A DNA stretch of 64,000 bases from Colletotrichum lupini (lineage: Eukaryota > Ascomycota > Sordariomycetes > Glomerellales > Glomerellaceae), in assembly GCF_023278565.1 (NCBI RefSeq), contig NC_064678.1, positions 2,232,001 to 2,296,000 on the forward strand. Direction: 5' to 3'. The translations under genes and the position numbers were made by a program. Shown piece after piece: positions 61,593-64,000 of the stretch; position 1 is the stretch's first letter; each line of letters opens with the position of its first letter. Below the pieces are notes generated by a model, which worked only from the letters and a program-made list of their open reading frames with translations, searched no databases and was not told the origin of the DNA.

Positions 61593-62820
61593 ATGCCTCA
61601 AACTCCGGGACACTCGCGCAACCATTCGGGCGTTGACGGCTCGTACCAGTACAACAGCGTCAACTCCTCCCCTCAGAATAGACGAACATCCAGGTCCTCC
61701 GCCGATCCCGCAACGCCCTTGCGCAGCAGCTTCAACAACCAAGACGCCCTGGATATCTCATATGCGAGCGGAGGCATGGACGGGGGCAACGGGCTAGGCA
61801 ATCTTGCAGATGAACTGGCCGACGCCTTCTCCGACTCTGGAGATGAAGGAGAATACTACGAGGAAGAGACAAACAACGACGAGAACAACGGAAGTGGGAC
61901 ACCAAACATTAATGTCGAAGAAGCCACCTTTGAAGGAATAAGGGACAGCGGGGTCGACGTTGCAAGTCTCGGCGAAGCCGGCGGCAAGGGAAAGAACTTC
62001 AATCTGGGGCCACCACCAGCCGCTCAACGCGGTCATCGACGGAGCGGGAGTGAATATGACGGAAGCGAATATGGATCCGAGTCTGACCTTGACTCCCCCG
62101 GCATGCTGCCCAGTCTCGTTGCCAAGATGGATGCCGTCGAGTCTTTGGCGAGGAGGGGTACTGAGAGTAATGGAGGGCCTACGGATGGTGTCTTCAGCCG
62201 GGTAACGGAGGGCTTGAGAGACTTGGGCTCGCAAGCCGGCGTCGAGGGCAGTGCGACAAGGCAAGTTCAAGACGGTTCACCCGCAGTTGCGGCCATTGAC
62301 TAACCAAAGTAGACTTATCACCGCTCATTCGGCCCTTACTACCCACTTAACTCATCAGACTCGGCAACTACACAACTTGACCTTCCCGCTCCTTTCTCCA
62401 CTCGTACCACCGCCGGACTCGGAGACCATCGATGAGCTGCTACCCCTTTTGATCGAGCTATCCGAATCGATGCCGCGACCAACAACGAAAGCCTACGACT
62501 CCCTCACAGCCCTCCACACCCTCACCTCGGACCTCGTCCAGAGCCTCAACTACCTCTCAGACACACTTCACATGTCCAGGCAAACGACCACAACGGCCAC
62601 GCGTCGGTTGAAGAGCGCCAAAGAGCTGGTGGCCGAGATCAAGAGGGAAGAAGAGCTCCGGGAGGAGGGTGAGAGGTGGATCAACCGAGGTAACTGGAGC
62701 GAGAGGTTGGCCAATCGCGAGTGCGCGGGCGTATGCGGAGATGTCGTCGGAGGGTTCGAGGAAGTGTGCAACAGCTGGCGGGCACGCCTGCTGGAGCAAG
62801 CCGGCGCTGCACAGGCTTGA
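61593..62820 (+). CDS. Unrecognised 391-aa coiled-coil protein with GC-AG intron
   Basis: Two exons: 61593-62260 and 62313-62820. The N-terminal 200 residues are Ser/Asn/Gly/Asp-rich and probably disordered, with acidic patches around DAFSDSGDEGEYYEEE. From SLVAKMDAVESLARRGTE on, and after the intron (SATR, then LITAHSALTTHLTHQTRQLH), the protein becomes helical and coiled-coil-like, with KSAKELVAEIKREEELREEG and a tail NWSERLANRECAGVCGDVVG. The intron donor is GCAAGT after AG, a GC-AG class site, with a TTGACTAAC branch and AG at 62311-62312. Skipping it would end the protein early after about 235 residues. I do not recognise the family. Confidence 0.78.
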
Positions 62821-63748
62821 GTACGCTTATACGTGCCCTACGGGATGGAAGGTCGATAGGGGTGACTGTGGTTACTGCCATTGCGGGTTCGAGAGGCGGA
62901 TTACTCACGTTCCCAAAGTTTGGCTAATACTGGATTTTGAGGTCTTGGTCAGGCGGGCGATAGAAATCAACGGCGTGCTTTTGGGTAGATCCGGGATCTT
63001 TGGCGGGATTCCCAGCGCTCGCAAACTTGTTAGACTACATGAATTTTACGAGTCGATGAAACACGAAGAGCCATGGCTGAGCAGGTATCATTGCACCTAC
63101 GAAGGGAAGGAAATGCTAAGAGCAGACAGTAGAGTTCTTATTTTGAAGACAGAACTTTCACTCTATTCAGACTCTACTCTGTTGCGACGCAAAGTCAATG
63201 ACCAGATGGCAGGACACAAGATTCAAAGTCAAGACGGTTGAAAGTCATGCTACGTGATACTGCAATAACTTCAGAAACCCCTACGGGAAGCTAGGTCACG
63301 TCGCATTATTACGCAGGGCCGGGGCGGGTAAACAGATGATCGAAAAGGGCGCAATGTCCAGTCTAGGGTTGCTTACATGGCGAATGTGGCTACTTTTTGC
63401 TTACATATAATCAGCTGGTTGCTGTCAAAAACGAGAAGTTTCGCTTTACAACTTGATCGCACCCAGTTTGAGTCAGAAATGCAGTTCAGCGGCTGCTCCT
63501 TTGTGACGTAAGATTAATTTATTATCATTCTGCTCTCTCTTTCCCTCCAATTCCGTCAGTGTATAGGAAATTTATATCAGCGCTGTAGCGAGTATTTCCA
63601 ATTAACAAGGCTAGAATTAATGCACAGAATTATAATGGTATCAAGTAGATCAGCACCAACGGCACCTCCGAAACACCGCCCCTCCAGGGAAAAGCAAAGA
63701 ACTTTGCAAGGGACAAACAGAAAAATTGAGCACAAGGCTTATGACTGA
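62821..63748. other. 928 bp intergenic region
   Basis: An in-frame stretch without ATG covers 62669-63241, mostly antisense to or overlapping the preceding gene, and shows no family resemblance. The rest, 63240-63740, is A+T-rich. Confidence 0.45.
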
Positions 63749-63997
63749 CTAATCCTCCTCCAGCCTTACAGTATACGCAGGCCGGGATGGCCCTCCGTCG
63801 GGGTCATCGAAACCGCCCGGGATTAGAGGTCGACGCTGCGCACTGACGGGACCCCGGCTGAGCCGACTCGACTTGCTCGCGCGGCTGGCGCGGCTGCCAG
63901 GGCGGTCGGAGGGGACGTCGACGTCAAAGTCGGCGGGGGCGTCGACCTGGACCTCGTCGCGGGCGCGGTTCATGGCGGCGAAGCTCGAGAGGGACAT
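63749..63997 (-). CDS. Small Arg/Ser/Asp-rich protein or last exon of a larger gene
   Basis: A frame of 82 aa starting MSLSSFAAMNRARDEVQVDA and ending RPAYTVRLEED. The middle is rich in SRASRASKSSRLSR and looks disordered. The ATG lies three bases from the window edge, so it may be the internal methionine of a final exon of a larger gene to the right. Not recognised. Confidence 0.45.
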   Translation of the reverse strand: MSLSSFAAMNRARDEVQVDAPADFDVDVPSDRPGSRASRASKSSRLSRGPVSAQRRPLIPGGFDDPDGGPSRPAYTVRLEED

Positions 63998-64000
63998 TTT

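Overview
The window is an ordinary euchromatic stretch of a filamentous ascomycete genome (Pezizomycotina, most likely Sordariomycetes and possibly Hypocreales; this is an inference from gene structure and from proteins recognised by eye). Genes sit on both strands and carry many short introns of about 50-120 bp with GT..AG borders and CTNAC/CTAAC branch sites. Intergenic DNA is unique, apart from short dispersed motifs. I see no transposon, CRISPR array, rRNA, tRNA or secondary-metabolite cluster.

Layout: 1-5154 holds no supportable gene. 5155-6004 (-) is an AhpD/carboxymuconolactone-decarboxylase-like protein, divergent from HRD1, the ER ubiquitin ligase (6605-9285, +). Glycogenin follows (9941-12706, -), then a 3.2 kb gene-free stretch and a small 2EXR/F-box-like orphan (15885-17193, +). 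Next come a Mn-type cation diffusion facilitator (17432-18838, -), monoacylglycerol lipase YJU3 (20563-21568, -), the mitochondrial ABC half-transporter MDL1 (22356-24752, -) and the CTD-binding termination factor RTT103 (25619-27071, -).

The centre is rich in membrane-traffic genes: clathrin light chain CLC1 (28231-29064, +), syntaxin TLG2 (32952-34205, -), AP-1 gamma-adaptin APL4 (38203-40961, +) and the Golgi-ER tether subunit SEC39 (47007-49896, +). Between them lie COX7 (29420-29884, -), a mitochondrial PPR-like protein (30286-32739, +), calmodulin (35685-36680, +), an OXNAD1-like oxidoreductase (41425-42618, +), an orphan conserved protein (43516-45217, -) and the complex I twin-CX9C subunit NDUFS5 (45984-46454, -).

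The right end has a Tra2-like SR/RRM protein (51577-52931, -), secreted glutaminase gtaA (54695-57388, -), a short-chain dehydrogenase (58756-59578, +), the NatB catalytic subunit NAT3/NAA20 (59654-60281, -), an unrecognised 391-aa protein with a GC-AG intron (61593-62820, +) and a partial or small acidic protein at the edge (63749-63997, -).

I found no convincing undescribed multi-gene system. The items most worth a second look are the orphan proteins, the dispersed TACTCCGTA and TACCTNAGGTA motifs confined to intergenic DNA, very small first exons, and one GC-AG intron. All exon joins were read by eye and checked for reading-frame arithmetic; no transcript data were available.
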